From contig NZ_CP030041.1 in NCBI RefSeq assembly GCF_003260975.1, forward strand, positions 5,521,501-5,585,500: a stretch of DNA of 64,000 bases, given 5' to 3'. Of this stretch, positions 35,947-45,510 are shown piece by piece. A program made the position numbers and the translations under genes. The stretch comes from Echinicola strongylocentroti (GTDB taxonomy: Bacteria; Bacteroidota; Bacteroidia; Cytophagales; Cyclobacteriaceae). The first letter of the stretch is position 1, and the number at the start of each line of letters is the position of its first letter. The notes beneath the pieces were generated by a model that saw nothing but the letters and a program-made list of their open reading frames with translations, ran no database searches and had not been told where the DNA came from.

Positions 35947-37233
35947 TTATCTCTCTTTCATAGAGACATAGGGACGTTCATTCGCTCCAGTATAAACCTG
36001 TCTTGGTCTACCGATTGGTTCGTTGTTTTCCCTCATTTCTTTCCATTGTGCGATCCAGCCCGGAAGTCGTCCCAAGGCAAACATCACTGTAAACATATCT
36101 GTAGGAATACCCAATGCACGGTAGATGATTCCTGAGTAGAAATCAACATTTGGATATAATTTTCTATCCACGAAGTATTGATCGTTTAGAGCTGCTTCTT
36201 CCAGTTCTTTGGCAATATCTAACACAGGATCGTCAACACCTAGTTTATCTAAAACATCATCAGCTGCTTTCTTGATGATTTTGGCTCTAGGGTCAAAGTT
36301 TTTGTAAACCCTGTGACCAAAGCCCATTAGGCGGAATGGATCATTCTTGTCCTTTGCCTTGTCAAGGTATTTCTTAGTATCACCACCGTCTTCCTTGATG
36401 GCTTCCAGCATTTCGATCACTGATTGGTTAGCACCACCATGAAGAGGTCCCCACAGTGCATTGATACCTGCCGAAATAGAAGCATATATACTGGCTTGTG
36501 AAGAGCCTACGATCCTTACAGTAGATGTAGAGCAGTTTTGCTCGTGATCAGCATGGAGGATCAGAAGTTTGTCCAGTGCATTGGCGATGATAGGATCCAC
36601 ATCATACTTTTCAGCAGGAAGTGCAAACATCATTTTCATGAAGTTGGAGCAGTAGTCCAAACTATTGTCAGGGTAGTTGGCCGGATGGCCCATTTTATTT
36701 TTATATGCCCACGCTGCGAAAGTCGGCAATTTGGCCATAAGCCTTACAATGCTCAATTTGATCTCTTCATCTGTCCTGTTTGGGTCGAGAGAGGTAGGGT
36801 AGAAAGCAGTCAATGAACAGATCAAAGAAGAAAGTACCCCCATTGGGTGGGCTACTGATGGGAAACCATCCAGTATCTTTTTGATGTCTTCATGCACTAA
36901 CGTATGATAGGTGATTTCATTTGCAAACTGATCATATTGCTCTTGAGTAGGTAGCTCACCATAAATCAAAAGATAAGAAACCTCTAAAAAGTTGGATTTT
37001 TCGGCCAAATCCTCGATGTTGTACCCTCGGTATCTCAGTATCCCTTTTTCACCATCCAAAAAGGTGATGGAGCTCCTGGTGGATCCTGTGTTCTTGAATC
37101 CTGGGTCTAATGTTATTAATCCAGACTGGCCTCTTAGTTTGGCAATTTCTATTGCCTTTTCATTTTCAGTTCCTTCTGTTACAGGTAATTCATATTCGTT
37201 ACCGTTGAAGGATAACTTAGCTATTTCAGACAT
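35947..37233 (-). CDS. gltA: Citrate synthase
   Basis: Condenses oxaloacetate and acetyl-CoA to citrate, entry step of the TCA cycle. The 428 residues correspond to the hexameric Gram-negative type I enzyme, with the N-terminal beta domain (residues 1-45) typical of that class. Active-site regions are intact: 'LILHADHEQNCSTSTVRIVG', 'LWGPLHGGANQSVIEML', 'RLMGFGHRVYKNFDPRA' (catalytic His residues) and 'FYSGIIYRALGIP'. It is monocistronic, with its own terminator and a 317-base upstream gap. Confidence 0.97.
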   Translation of the reverse strand: MSEIAKLSFNGNEYELPVTEGTENEKAIEIAKLRGQSGLITLDPGFKNTGSTRSSITFLDGEKGILRYRGYNIEDLAEKSNFLEVSYLLIYGELPTQEQYDQFANEITYHTLVHEDIKKILDGFPSVAHPMGVLSSLICSLTAFYPTSLDPNRTDEEIKLSIVRLMAKLPTFAAWAYKNKMGHPANYPDNSLDYCSNFMKMMFALPAEKYDVDPIIANALDKLLILHADHEQNCSTSTVRIVGSSQASIYASISAGINALWGPLHGGANQSVIEMLEAIKEDGGDTKKYLDKAKDKNDPFRLMGFGHRVYKNFDPRAKIIKKAADDVLDKLGVDDPVLDIAKELEEAALNDQYFVDRKLYPNVDFYSGIIYRALGIPTDMFTVMFALGRLPGWIAQWKEMRENNEPIGRPRQVYTGANERPYVSMKER

Positions 37234-37513
37234 AAGTTTTACGTTTATCTATTTATGGTTTTGTTCTATCGTGAAACCGCATTTGGCGGCATTAAGATAA
37301 TAAAAAACCGCCTTATTTTCACAACAAACAGCATTAATTACATGAATAAAATTAAGTAAAATTACTTAATTTGGATTTGTGATTATTGATTGCGCATGAT
37401 TTGCGCAATAATTGGAAAAACATAACCGATTAGGTTTGAATCTTATCGGGTAGATGATCATAAATACGAAATAAAATCCCGTAGCTACCTGATCGTTTTT
37501 TTGGAAGGGGGAC
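37234..37513. other. gltA upstream region
   Basis: AT-rich region between brx and gltA, no ORF or repeat. It must contain the gltA promoter, but no strong TAnnTTTG was picked out. A small inverted pair GCCGCC / GGCGGC lies near 37280. Confidence 0.4.
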
Positions 37514-37548
37514 AAAAAAAATAGTCCGCCGAAGCAGACTATTTTTTC
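37514..37548 (-). terminator. Terminator at the end of the suf/brx operon
   Basis: Stem AATAGTC.GC / GC.GACTATT with loop CGAA, flanked by A7 and T6, so it works in both directions. It lies directly behind the bacilliredoxin gene. Confidence 0.75.
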
Positions 37549-37550
37549 TC

Positions 37551-37970
37551 TTATTTGCAGAAGTGCTCAAAAACTTCCACTAAATGTTCTCCGATAATTT
37601 GGGCATTTCTGCCTTCGATGTGGTGCCTTTCGACAAAGTGCACCAGTTCTCCGTCCCTAAACAAAGCCATGGCTGGAGAGGATGGAGGATAAGGAAGGCA
37701 GTGCTCTCTTACTTTGTTCACTGCATCAGTATCATTACCGGCAAATACAGTGGCCAGTGTGGTAGGGTGTATGTCTGTTTTGTCCAGAGCGTATTTTACA
37801 CCAGGTCTAGCAGCACCAGCTGCACAACCACACACCGAGTTGACGACGATAAAGGTAGTGCCTTTGTGATCTTTTAGGTGATTGTCTACGTCTTCAGCGG
37901 TTCTAAACTCCGTAAAACCGGCATCAGTTAATTCAGCACGCATCGGTGCTACTAATTCTTCAGGGTACAT
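37551..37970 (-). CDS. Bacilliredoxin (BrxA/BrxB, YphP/YqiW family)
   Basis: A 139-residue thioredoxin-fold protein that removes low-molecular-weight thiols (bacillithiol) from oxidised proteins. The CGC active motif is in 'VVNSVCGCAAGAARPG', and 'YPPSSPAMALFRDGELVHFV' is family-typical. It is the last gene after sufT, 25 bases away on the same strand, so a thiol-repair function is attached to the Fe-S assembly operon. Bacteroidetes with bacillithiol-like thiols often carry it. Confidence 0.92.
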   Translation of the reverse strand: MYPEELVAPMRAELTDAGFTEFRTAEDVDNHLKDHKGTTFIVVNSVCGCAAGAARPGVKYALDKTDIHPTTLATVFAGNDTDAVNKVREHCLPYPPSSPAMALFRDGELVHFVERHHIEGRNAQIIGEHLVEVFEHFCK

Positions 37971-37995
37971 ATATCTTCAGTTTAATTAGTGCTAT

Positions 37996-38337
37996 TTACA
38001 TAAATCCAAGCTCAAGCTTGGCAGCTTCGGACATCATGTCCTGGGTATAAGGGGGATCAAAGGTAAGCTCTACCTCTACATCGTTGATCCCTTGTATTTG
38101 TTGGATTCGGTCTTTGACTTCCGCAGGAATGGATTCTGCCGAGGGGCAGTTAGGCGATGTCAAGGTCATAAGGATATAGACGTTGTTGACAGGGTAAACA
38201 CTGATTTCATAGATCAGTCCCAGCTCATAAACGTCTACGGGGATTTCAGGATCGTAGACAAGTTTTATTGCTTCGATCACTTTATCCCTTAAATCAGGTA
38301 TGTTGGCAGGTTGTGCCACTTGGTTATCTTCAGCCAT
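37996..38337 (-). CDS. SufT-like MIP18/DUF59 iron-sulfur assembly factor
   Basis: A 113-residue protein of the MIP18 (DUF59/PaaD) family, which helps maturation of Fe-S proteins. I start at ATG 38337 (MAEDN). The family signatures 'YDPEIPVDVYELGLIYEI' and 'MTLTSPNCPSAESIP' (with the reactive Cys) and the C-terminal 'LTFDPPYTQDMMSE' are complete. It starts four bases after the sufE stop, within the suf operon, which fits the SufT role. Confidence 0.92.
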   Translation of the reverse strand: MAEDNQVAQPANIPDLRDKVIEAIKLVYDPEIPVDVYELGLIYEISVYPVNNVYILMTLTSPNCPSAESIPAEVKDRIQQIQGINDVEVELTFDPPYTQDMMSEAAKLELGFM

Positions 38338-38341
38338 AGGT

Positions 38342-38773
38342 CTACACATTTTGTTTTGATTGATAAGCTATCGCATATAGCTTCATTTGTTTGATCATGG
38401 AGGCAAGCCCGTTGGATCGTTGCGATCCGATGATATTGCCCATCCCGATTTTTTCGATAAAATAGAGATCGGAATCAATGATTTCCTTGGGGCTCCTATT
38501 GGACAGTACCCTGATCAGCAGACTGATCAGACCTTTGGTAATATCCGTGTTTGAATCTGCTTTGAAGACTACCTTTTGGTCTTTTTCCTCAGTGGTGAGC
38601 CATACTTTTGACTGACAGCCTTTGATCAGGTTTTCATCCAGACGGGCATTTTCAGGAAATTCATCCAGCTTGTTTCCCAGCTCCATGATGTAAAATATCG
38701 TGGACTCACGATCTCCTTCCAGAATAGAAAATTCGTCTATTATTTCATCCTGAACGTGGTTGATGTCACTCAT
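38342..38773 (-). CDS. sufE: SufE sulfur acceptor protein
   Basis: A 143-residue sulfur-transfer partner of SufS. The active Cys lies in 'NLIKGCQSKVWL', and 'KADSNTDITKGLISLLIRVL' and 'IGMGNIIGSQRSNGLASMI' follow the SufE consensus. Its start overlaps the sufS stop by four bases, the tight coupling expected for the pair. Confidence 0.95.
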   Translation of the reverse strand: MSDINHVQDEIIDEFSILEGDRESTIFYIMELGNKLDEFPENARLDENLIKGCQSKVWLTTEEKDQKVVFKADSNTDITKGLISLLIRVLSNRSPKEIIDSDLYFIEKIGMGNIIGSQRSNGLASMIKQMKLYAIAYQSKQNV

Positions 38774-39993
38774 TTATTTTTCAATTTGGCGATTTTGCTA
38801 ATACTCTCACAGAGCTTGTCTACTTCTTCTTTGGTGTTATAAACAGAAAAGGAAGCCCTAACAGTTCCCTCGATATCGAATCGGTTCATTAATGGTTGTG
38901 TACAGTGGTGTCCGGTACGAACGGCGATCCCGACAGCATCTAGCATCATACCTATATCGAAGGGATGCATCCCTTTGATAAGGAAGGAAAGTACGCTGAC
39001 TTTTTTTGCAGCTGTTCCTACCGGTATAAAGCCTTTTACACCTTTCAGCTTTTCTTCTGCATAATGAAGAAGGGCATCCTCATGTTCCCGTATATTTGCT
39101 TTTCCCAATTCGTTTACGAATTCAATGGCTTTTTGAAAAGCAATGACATCTGCGATATTGGGAGTGCCAGCTTCGAATTTAAAGGGGATTTCATTGTAAG
39201 TGGTCTTTTCGAAAGTGACTTCTTTGATCATTTCCCCTCCTCCTTGGTAGGGAGGCATAGCTTCGAGCAGTTCCCTTTTTCCATACAGGACCCCCAGGCC
39301 TGTAGGGCCATATATCTTATGGGCTGACATCACAAAGAAATCGCAATCCAAGTCTTGGACATCAATGTCGAGGTGGGCAGAAGATTGGGCACCATCGATC
39401 AGTACCTTTGCACCTACTTTATGTGATTTTTCTATAATCTCTTTGACAGGGTTGACCGTACCAAGAGCATTGGAAGCATGAACCACGGCGACAAGTTTGG
39501 TCTTTTCTGTTAGGAGCTTCTCAAACGCCTCCATCTCCAGTTCTCCCTTTTCATTGACAGGGATTATCCTGAGCTTTGCGCCTTTTTCTTCGCAAAGTAT
39601 TTGCCAAGGAACTATATTGGAATGGTGCTCTAGGGTGGATATGATGATTTCATCCCCTTTTTGGATGAACTTCCTTCCGTAAGTGGAGGCGACCAAGTTG
39701 ATGCCTTCTGTGGTGCCTTTAGTGAAGATGATTTCTTCTTCCTCTGAGGCATTAAGGAATTCCCTTACCAGAGAGCGTGTCTTTTCATAGGCTCTTGTGG
39801 CGCGATCAGCTAATGTATGCGCACCACGATGGATATTGGAATTGTCATGGGTGTAATATGCCGCCAAAGCCTCCAATACAACCTTTGGTTTTTGGGTAGT
39901 GGCGGCATTGTCCATATAGATGAGCGGTTTCCCGTTGACTTGTTGGTTAAGTACGGGAAATTGTCCGCGAATATTTTGGATGTTCAGCGTCAT
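38770..39993 (-). CDS. sufS: SufS cysteine desulfurase
   Basis: A 407-residue PLP enzyme (class V aminotransferase fold, group II) that takes sulfur from cysteine for Fe-S assembly. The PLP Lys is in 'FFVMSAHKIYGPTGLGVLYG', the catalytic Cys in 'RTGHHCTQPLM'; 'YMDNAATTQKP' and 'SNIHRGAHTLADRAT' are typical. It is separated from sufD by 132 bases, the largest gap in the operon, but on the same strand with no terminator visible. Confidence 0.96.
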   Translation of the reverse strand: MTLNIQNIRGQFPVLNQQVNGKPLIYMDNAATTQKPKVVLEALAAYYTHDNSNIHRGAHTLADRATRAYEKTRSLVREFLNASEEEEIIFTKGTTEGINLVASTYGRKFIQKGDEIIISTLEHHSNIVPWQILCEEKGAKLRIIPVNEKGELEMEAFEKLLTEKTKLVAVVHASNALGTVNPVKEIIEKSHKVGAKVLIDGAQSSAHLDIDVQDLDCDFFVMSAHKIYGPTGLGVLYGKRELLEAMPPYQGGGEMIKEVTFEKTTYNEIPFKFEAGTPNIADVIAFQKAIEFVNELGKANIREHEDALLHYAEEKLKGVKGFIPVGTAAKKVSVLSFLIKGMHPFDIGMMLDAVGIAVRTGHHCTQPLMNRFDIEGTVRASFSVYNTKEEVDKLCESISKIAKLKNK

Positions 39994-40125
39994 GAAAGGC
40001 AGTTTGGATGTTTGAAGCTTGAATTCCTAAATTCAAAAGGAGAGGGGAGACCCGTTCCTTTTGAATATCATTTTGGCATTAAGGTAATCCGCAATGATTT
40101 ACGTACTTAGTACTGAACTTTTATG

Positions 40126-41415
40126 TTAAAGATTTCCTAATCTTTCCTGAACAAGCTGGATGCAGTATTCTCTAAAAGCCTCGATCTTGATATGGTCTAG
40201 GATTTCTCCTGCAAAGGCATATAACAAAAGATTTTTGGCTTCTGCTTTACCAATGCCTCTTGCTTGTAGATAAAATTGGGCTTCTTCGTCCAGCTGACCA
40301 GTGGTACAGCCGTGAGAGCATTTAACATCATCTGCCCAGATTTCCAGTTGTGGTTTGGTATGGATGATGGCATCTTCTGACAGGAGGATATTATTGTTTT
40401 GCTGAAATGCATTTGTCTTTTGTGCATCTTGTCGCACAAAGATTTTTCCATTGAAAATCCCTTTGGACTTATCAGCTAGCACTCCTTTGTAGAGCTCATT
40501 GGAATCTGCATGGGGTTGGGTATGGTCCACATTGGTGTGGTTGTCCACATGCGTAGTTCCGTTTAGCAGGTACAGACCATACATATTCCCTTCACAGCCA
40601 CTATCTTTTAGATTGAGGCTTAGGTTGTTTCGGATGATGTCGCCTTTGAGCGATAGCGTGACAGTGGAGCATGTAGCGTCTCGATGGATGTCAGCTTCAA
40701 AATTGTGGACCTCAATGGCTGCTTCACTTTCATTTTGGATCTTATGGTAATATAGGTGGGCATTTTCATTTACCTTCACCTCGGTGACGCCGTTGAGGAA
40801 ATATACTTCATCGTCTAAGCTGATGACCCTTTCGATAAAGGTCGCTTCGGCATTCGCCTCTCCTTGGACAAAAAGCCGAGGAGTAATTACCTGGCCATTA
40901 TTGGCCTGGCAAAAGTTGAGCAGTAGTATAGGTTTTTCTACAGCTTTGTTTTTTGCCACTTCTATGTACAGCCCTTCTGTAAACAAGGCTGAATTCAGCG
41001 CATTGAAGGGTTCTTTTTCTACTGGTGCTATCGTCCCGATAAGCTGGGATTGCTCTTTGGTAAGCTCAGAAAACAGCTTAACTGAATAATTCTCTTCTGA
41101 GTAAGAAGACAGGTCGGCCTCAAAATGGCCATTGTTAAAGACCAATAGATCAGCGTCCAAACCTGGAATCAGTTCGGCTTCCACCTGTTCGCTTGTCAAT
41201 GCCACCTTTTGGGCGGCCCGAAGGTTGGAAATGGATGTTTCCAGCTTTTTGCTTATTGGTGTAAACTTGTATTCCTCAGCCTTTGGAGCGGGCAAGCCTT
41301 CTTTTTCGAGCTCCTTGACTGCCTTTTCGTTCAGTTCCGCAAGGGAGCCATGGGCTGTATTACGGGCGATTTCCAAAAAGGAGTCTGTGATTTTATTTTT
41401 AGTTATTGTAGTCAT
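40126..41415 (-). CDS. sufD: SufD Fe-S scaffold component
   Basis: A 429-residue SufB/SufD-fold beta-helix protein that forms the SufBC2D scaffold. The core 'TTHVDNHTNVDHTQPHADSN' and 'KCSHGCTTGQLDEEAQFYLQ' segments carry the conserved His and Cys of SufD. The variable N-terminus (residues 1-150) is helical. It lies 43 bases from sufC. Order B-C-D-S-E is the canonical suf order. Confidence 0.95.
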   Translation of the reverse strand: MTTITKNKITDSFLEIARNTAHGSLAELNEKAVKELEKEGLPAPKAEEYKFTPISKKLETSISNLRAAQKVALTSEQVEAELIPGLDADLLVFNNGHFEADLSSYSEENYSVKLFSELTKEQSQLIGTIAPVEKEPFNALNSALFTEGLYIEVAKNKAVEKPILLLNFCQANNGQVITPRLFVQGEANAEATFIERVISLDDEVYFLNGVTEVKVNENAHLYYHKIQNESEAAIEVHNFEADIHRDATCSTVTLSLKGDIIRNNLSLNLKDSGCEGNMYGLYLLNGTTHVDNHTNVDHTQPHADSNELYKGVLADKSKGIFNGKIFVRQDAQKTNAFQQNNNILLSEDAIIHTKPQLEIWADDVKCSHGCTTGQLDEEAQFYLQARGIGKAEAKNLLLYAFAGEILDHIKIEAFREYCIQLVQERLGNL

Positions 41416-41458
41416 TAATTAGTAAGAAATAAGAGGTTTGACAACGGGATAAAGGAGC

Positions 41459-42220
41459 TTAGACAGATGCACTGTCCACATCTTCTTTGATCCAGTCATA
41501 TCCTTTTTCTTCAAGGTCCAGCGCCAGGTCTTTTGAACCGGATTTCACGATTCTACCATTGTAAAGCACGTGGACATAATCAGGTACGATGTAATCCAAT
41601 AGTCTTTGGTAGTGAGTGACCACTACGGTGGCATTATCGTCTGTCTTTAATTGATTGACACCGTTGGATACGATTTTTAAGGCATCGATGTCCAGCCCTG
41701 AATCAGTTTCGTCAAGGACAGAAAGGGTCGGCTCTAACATGGCCATTTGGAAAATCTCGTTTCTTTTCTTTTCACCACCCGAAAAACCTTCGTTAAGGGC
41801 ACGGCTCATCAGCTTCTGGTCGATTTCTACCAGTTTCATTTTTTCTTTCATCAAAGAAAGGAACTTTACCGCATCAAGGGCTTCCTTTCCGCGGTATTCC
41901 CTTACTTGGTTTACTGCTGTTCTAAGGAAATTGGTCGTGCTTACACCGGGGATTTCCACCGGGTATTGAAAAGCCAAAAACACGCCTTCTCTGGCTCGGT
42001 CTTCCGGATTCATTTCCAGTAGGTTTTTGCCATTGAAGAATACTTCACCTTCTGTAACTTCATATTCTTCCCTTCCTGCCAATACTGACGCCAAAGTAGA
42101 TTTTCCAGACCCGTTAGGTCCCATGATGGCGTGGACTTCACCTGCTTTGATTTCTAGGTTGATTCCTTTCAGGATTGGTGTTCCTTCAATAGATGCGTGT
42201 AAATTTTTTATGGATAACAT
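41459..42220 (-). CDS. sufC: SufC ATPase
   Basis: A 253-residue ABC-type ATPase powering the SufBC2D scaffold. Walker A 'IMGPNGSGKSTLASVLAG', signature 'GFSGGEKKRNEIFQM', Walker B 'LSVLDETDSGLDIDAL' and the switch His in 'VVVTHYQRLLDYI' are intact; the SufC-specific 'DETDSGLD' is exact. Confidence 0.97.
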   Translation of the reverse strand: MLSIKNLHASIEGTPILKGINLEIKAGEVHAIMGPNGSGKSTLASVLAGREEYEVTEGEVFFNGKNLLEMNPEDRAREGVFLAFQYPVEIPGVSTTNFLRTAVNQVREYRGKEALDAVKFLSLMKEKMKLVEIDQKLMSRALNEGFSGGEKKRNEIFQMAMLEPTLSVLDETDSGLDIDALKIVSNGVNQLKTDDNATVVVTHYQRLLDYIVPDYVHVLYNGRIVKSGSKDLALDLEEKGYDWIKEDVDSASV

Positions 42221-42317
42221 GATTTGACTGATTTCTTTCTGGATTTGGTAATATACGAGCTATAGGCACCTTGACGGTACTTTGGCTCTTTTATATATGT
42301 AAGTTGATGGCAGAGGG

Positions 42318-43763
42318 TTACCCTACGCTTCCTTCTAGGGTCAAGGCCAATAGCTTTTGGGCCTCTACCGCAAATTCCATGGGAAGTTGGTTCAATACTT
42401 CCTTAGCGTAGCCATTTACGATAAGTGCTACAGCATCTTCACTGTCAATTCCCCGTTGGTTACAGTAGAAAATCTGATCTTCGCCAATTTTTGACGTTGT
42501 GGCCTCGTGCTCAACCTTGGCGGTAGGGTTTTGGATATCGATATAGGGGAAGGTATGAGCTCCACATCTATCGCCCATCAGCAAGGAGTCACATTGTGAG
42601 AAGTTACGGGAATTGACCGCTCTCTTCATCACTTGTACTTGACCTCTATAGGAGTTTTGGGAATGTCCAGCAGAAATACCTTTGGAAACGATTCTTGATT
42701 TGGTGTTTTTACCAATGTGAATCATTTTTGTTCCAGTATCAGCTTGCTGATAATTGTTCGTCACAGCAACTGAATAAAACTCTCCCACAGAATTGTCTCC
42801 TTTTAGGATACAAGAAGGGTATTTCCATGTTACTGCAGAACCCGTCTCTACTTGAGTCCAAGAGATTTTCGAATTGTCACCGGCACAGATTCCTCTTTTG
42901 GTCACAAAGTTATAAATACCCCCTTTTCCGTTTTTGTCTCCAGGAAACCAGTTTTGGACAGTAGAGTATTTTACTTCTGCATCTTTGGCAGCATGGATTT
43001 CAACTACTGCTGCGTGCAATTGGTTTTCATCCCTTTGGGGAGCGGTACAGCCTTCTAGATAGGATACATACGACTCATCCTCAGCCACGATCAATGTCCT
43101 CTCGAATTGCCCTGTATTGGCGGCATTGATCCTGAAATAGGTAGAAAGCTCCATTGGGCACCTTACGCCTTTTGGTATATAGCAGAAGGATCCATCGGAA
43201 AATACTGCAGAATTCAGTGCAGCGTAATAGTTGTCCGTCATCGGTACCACAGAACCGAGGTATTGCTTGACCAGTTCGGGATGTTCATTTACTGCTTCAC
43301 TGAAAGAACAGAAGATAATGCCCAGTTTGCTAAGTGTTTCCTTGAAAGTGGTCCCAACAGAAACAGAGTCCAGGACAGCATCTACGGCAATGCCTTGTAG
43401 CTTCTTCTGCTCGTTAAGGCTAATGCCCAATCTCTCATAGATTTGTAGTAGTTCAGGGTCTACCTCATCTAGGTTCTTAGGTTTACTTTTCTGCTTAGGT
43501 GCAGAATAATATTTTAATGCCTGTAAATCTATTTTGGGGTAGTTGACGTTTGCCCAGTCAGGTTCGGTCATATTTTGCCAAGTCCTGAAGGCTTTTAGCC
43601 TCCATTCCAAGAGCCAAGTAGGCTCTTCTTTTTTGGCAGAAATCCAACGGATAATTTCTTCATTTAAACCGGCGGGTGCTTCATCAGCTTCAAAGTCCAC
43701 AGACCAGCCATGTTCATACTCTTTTGAGGTGAATTCCTCTAAAATTTCGTTGTCTTTGCTCAT
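42318..43763 (-). CDS. sufB: SufB Fe-S scaffold component
   Basis: A 481-residue scaffold protein on which the Fe-S cluster forms. Typical blocks are '[20 protein letters not shown]', '[20 protein letters not shown]', '[20 protein letters not shown]' and '[20 protein letters not shown]', the last including the Cys and Glu used for cluster assembly. First gene of the suf operon; the upstream 260 bases contain its promoter and the Lrp/AsnC gene lies beyond on the same strand. Confidence 0.97.
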   Translation of the reverse strand: MSKDNEILEEFTSKEYEHGWSVDFEADEAPAGLNEEIIRWISAKKEEPTWLLEWRLKAFRTWQNMTEPDWANVNYPKIDLQALKYYSAPKQKSKPKNLDEVDPELLQIYERLGISLNEQKKLQGIAVDAVLDSVSVGTTFKETLSKLGIIFCSFSEAVNEHPELVKQYLGSVVPMTDNYYAALNSAVFSDGSFCYIPKGVRCPMELSTYFRINAANTGQFERTLIVAEDESYVSYLEGCTAPQRDENQLHAAVVEIHAAKDAEVKYSTVQNWFPGDKNGKGGIYNFVTKRGICAGDNSKISWTQVETGSAVTWKYPSCILKGDNSVGEFYSVAVTNNYQQADTGTKMIHIGKNTKSRIVSKGISAGHSQNSYRGQVQVMKRAVNSRNFSQCDSLLMGDRCGAHTFPYIDIQNPTAKVEHEATTSKIGEDQIFYCNQRGIDSEDAVALIVNGYAKEVLNQLPMEFAVEAQKLLALTLEGSVG

Positions 43764-43799
43764 AAAGCGAGTTATTTAGACTAATTACATTTTGTAGCG

Positions 43800-43807
43800 C
43801 AAAGATA
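43800..43807 (-). promoter_or_regulatory. Candidate suf operon -7 element
   Basis: TATCTTTG on the minus strand, 37 bases ahead of the sufB ATG. I found no clear TTTG at the -33 distance, so this could depend on an activator. Confidence 0.4.
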
Positions 43808-43903
43808 TAACATTAATCTAAAATTTTATGTTCAGATAGAATGAAAATTCTCAATCGAAAATAGAAAAAAACTATGTGGGCGGTATAAAAAACAAAAGTT
43901 TTG

Positions 43904-43938
43904 ATAACCAAAAGCACCGTTTTAGTGCTCTTGGTTAT
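43904..43938. terminator. Long hairpin between lrp-type gene and sufB
   Basis: Arms ATAACCAAAAGCAC and GTGCTCTTGGTTAT pair over 14 positions with one mismatch. It lies behind the Lrp/AsnC gene on the minus strand; no good T run, so attenuator or processing site are alternatives. Confidence 0.4.
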
Positions 43939-44023
43939 GCGGAAAAAAGCGTGTTATAACTGCAAATATTTTTAGATATTTTTTATTTAGATTTAATCTA
44001 AGTAATTATTTTTCTAAGCAAAA

Positions 44024-44500
44024 CTACTTAGCATCTTGCTCAAAAAGCTGTATAGGTCGATTTATACTTTCTTCGAGTACGATCAATGTTTCTGTTCTGT
44101 CAATTCCATCTACTTTTTGGATCTTGTTCAAGACGTCCCTTAGGTGGTTGGTGTCTTTACAGATTATCTTGGCAAAGATGCTATAATTACCGGTAGTATA
44201 ATAGGCATTTACTACCTCCGAAATTTCCTTGAGTTTTTCTATTACGTTGTCATAAAGTGAACTTTTTTCAAGGTAAATACCCAGATATGCTGAAATGTCA
44301 TAACCTAATTTTGAAAAATCAATGTTGAGTGTAGCGCTTTTGACGATTCCCATATCTTCCAGTTTACGCATCCTTACATGGACGGTGCCTGAAGATACAT
44401 ATACCTTCTTTGCGATTTCTGTGTAAGGTGTTTTTGCGTCCTCATTGAGTAATGAAATGATCTTAAGATCAACATTGTCAATATCTAAATTTTTATCCAT
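44024..44500 (-). CDS. Lrp/AsnC-family transcriptional regulator
   Basis: A 158-residue feast/famine regulator: N-terminal helix-turn-helix ('TPYTEIAKKVYVSSGTVHVR') and C-terminal RAM ligand domain ('VVNAYYTTGNYSIFAKIICK'). Amino-acid effectors are typical of the family. It precedes the suf operon on the same strand, but a hairpin and 260 bases separate them, so joint regulation is only possible, not shown. Confidence 0.93.
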   Translation of the reverse strand: MDKNLDIDNVDLKIISLLNEDAKTPYTEIAKKVYVSSGTVHVRMRKLEDMGIVKSATLNIDFSKLGYDISAYLGIYLEKSSLYDNVIEKLKEISEVVNAYYTTGNYSIFAKIICKDTNHLRDVLNKIQKVDGIDRTETLIVLEESINRPIQLFEQDAK

Positions 44501-44585
44501 TATTTATTTATTTGGTTACCTTTATTTGAATAAAGATGCATTCAAATTGTTGAATTGTCAAAATTTACACGAACATTTTTTTTGA

Positions 44586-44797
44586 TTTGCAAAATAACAA
44601 AAAATGTATTTACTTTGGGATTACATTATTAAGGAGAGTGAAAATTTTGGAGTCAATCGATTTGTTTGAAATAAACTATTGTTTTGATTCAAAAAACCTC
44701 TTTTTGAAATGGTTTTAATATAGAAACTTTTAATCTCTAAAGTTATATTTGGGTTTATATTCTGAAAAGGGTCTTGCTGCTGGCAAGACTTTTTTGT
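44586..44797 (+). ncRNA. Candidate small RNA (promoter plus terminator, no ORF)
   Basis: TTTG at 44586-44589, a 20-base spacer and TTACTTTG at 44610-44617 (one mismatch to TAnnTTTG) form a plus-strand promoter; GTCTTGC / GCAAGAC (44771-44777 with 44783-44789) with seven T forms a terminator. Between them lies no start codon with a sensible frame. A transcript of about 175 bases is predicted. A second TATATTTG lies near 44744. Confidence 0.35.
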
Positions 44798-44854
44798 TTT
44801 TGGCAAATATGGAAACCCACGGCAATATGCATAAACCGGGTTTAATAGGATCAA

Positions 44855-44965
44855 GCGGAAATGCCGGGGGCTGATAGAGCGCTGATGACGCAGATGATTA
44901 TGATATACCCTGATTTTTTTCTTAAACTGGAAAATAGCGCTTATAAACTCAAGCTAAAACCCAGT
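44855..44965 (-). repeat. Repeat family 2, partial copy (reverse)
   Basis: Inverted 'GCGCTGATGACGCAGATGAT', 'CCTGATTTTTTTCTTAAACT' and 'GGATCAAGCGGAAATG' match the right-hand half of the family-2 element, preceded by a solo MITE end (ATATGCATAAACCGGGTTTA). Confidence 0.65.
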
Positions 44966-45051
44966 AACCTCAGTTCGATTATAAAACCGTTTCCGTACAG
45001 TGGTCGGAACATGCACTGCGAGGCTTAGGGGAGAGTTGAGGGGTGGAAGCC

Positions 45052-45079
45052 GTGGCAGCTCGCCGCGGCGAGTTGCCAC
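45052..45079. repeat. 28-bp GC-rich palindrome
   Basis: Arms GTGGCAGCTCGCCG and CGGCGAGTTGCCAC pair over 14 positions with one mismatch and no loop; unusually GC-rich for this window. Confidence 0.7.
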
Positions 45080-45375
45080 GCCCTTTTCCCACCCACATCC
45101 TCCTAAAAAGGGTTCGCTATGGCGCTTTTTATACTAAAAATAAGTCGAGCTCAGGTCAGTACACACCGGATTACACGTAGGTTTAGATTTGGCTTGACAC
45201 TAGATTGCCGCATGGCGGGATGGGCTGAAAGAATGATTAGTTGATTTGGATCGTACAAGCCGTCGCAGCTATCTGCTCATGTATAGTGGTTGGTTTGGTT
45301 GAGGTTAAACCCTGAATAGGCGTTATCAACTGAGCATCCTGCCTCATCCGCCTTTGGCGGAGGGTCATATAGAAG

Positions 45376-45451
45376 GTGCAGGTGACAACCTGCACTTAGC
45401 TGTTCGGGATTTGTAATCTCGAACCGAGATAAGGGGGATTTGAAATCCCCC
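45376..45451. repeat. Cluster of three palindromes (REP-like)
   Basis: GTGCAGGT-GACA-ACCTGCAC (45376-45395), ATCTCG-AAC-CGAGAT (45416-45430) and GGGGGATTTGAAATCCCCC (45433-45451) follow one another within 76 bases. Confidence 0.7.
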
Positions 45452-45510
45452 CTAGGCCATTTGTAAATAACACAGACATCAAATAAGGATACATAAACCG
45501 GGATAATACA

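Noticed and set aside
44621..44854. 77-codon minus-strand frame
   Set aside because: Lies antisense to the candidate small RNA, includes its terminator, low-complexity.
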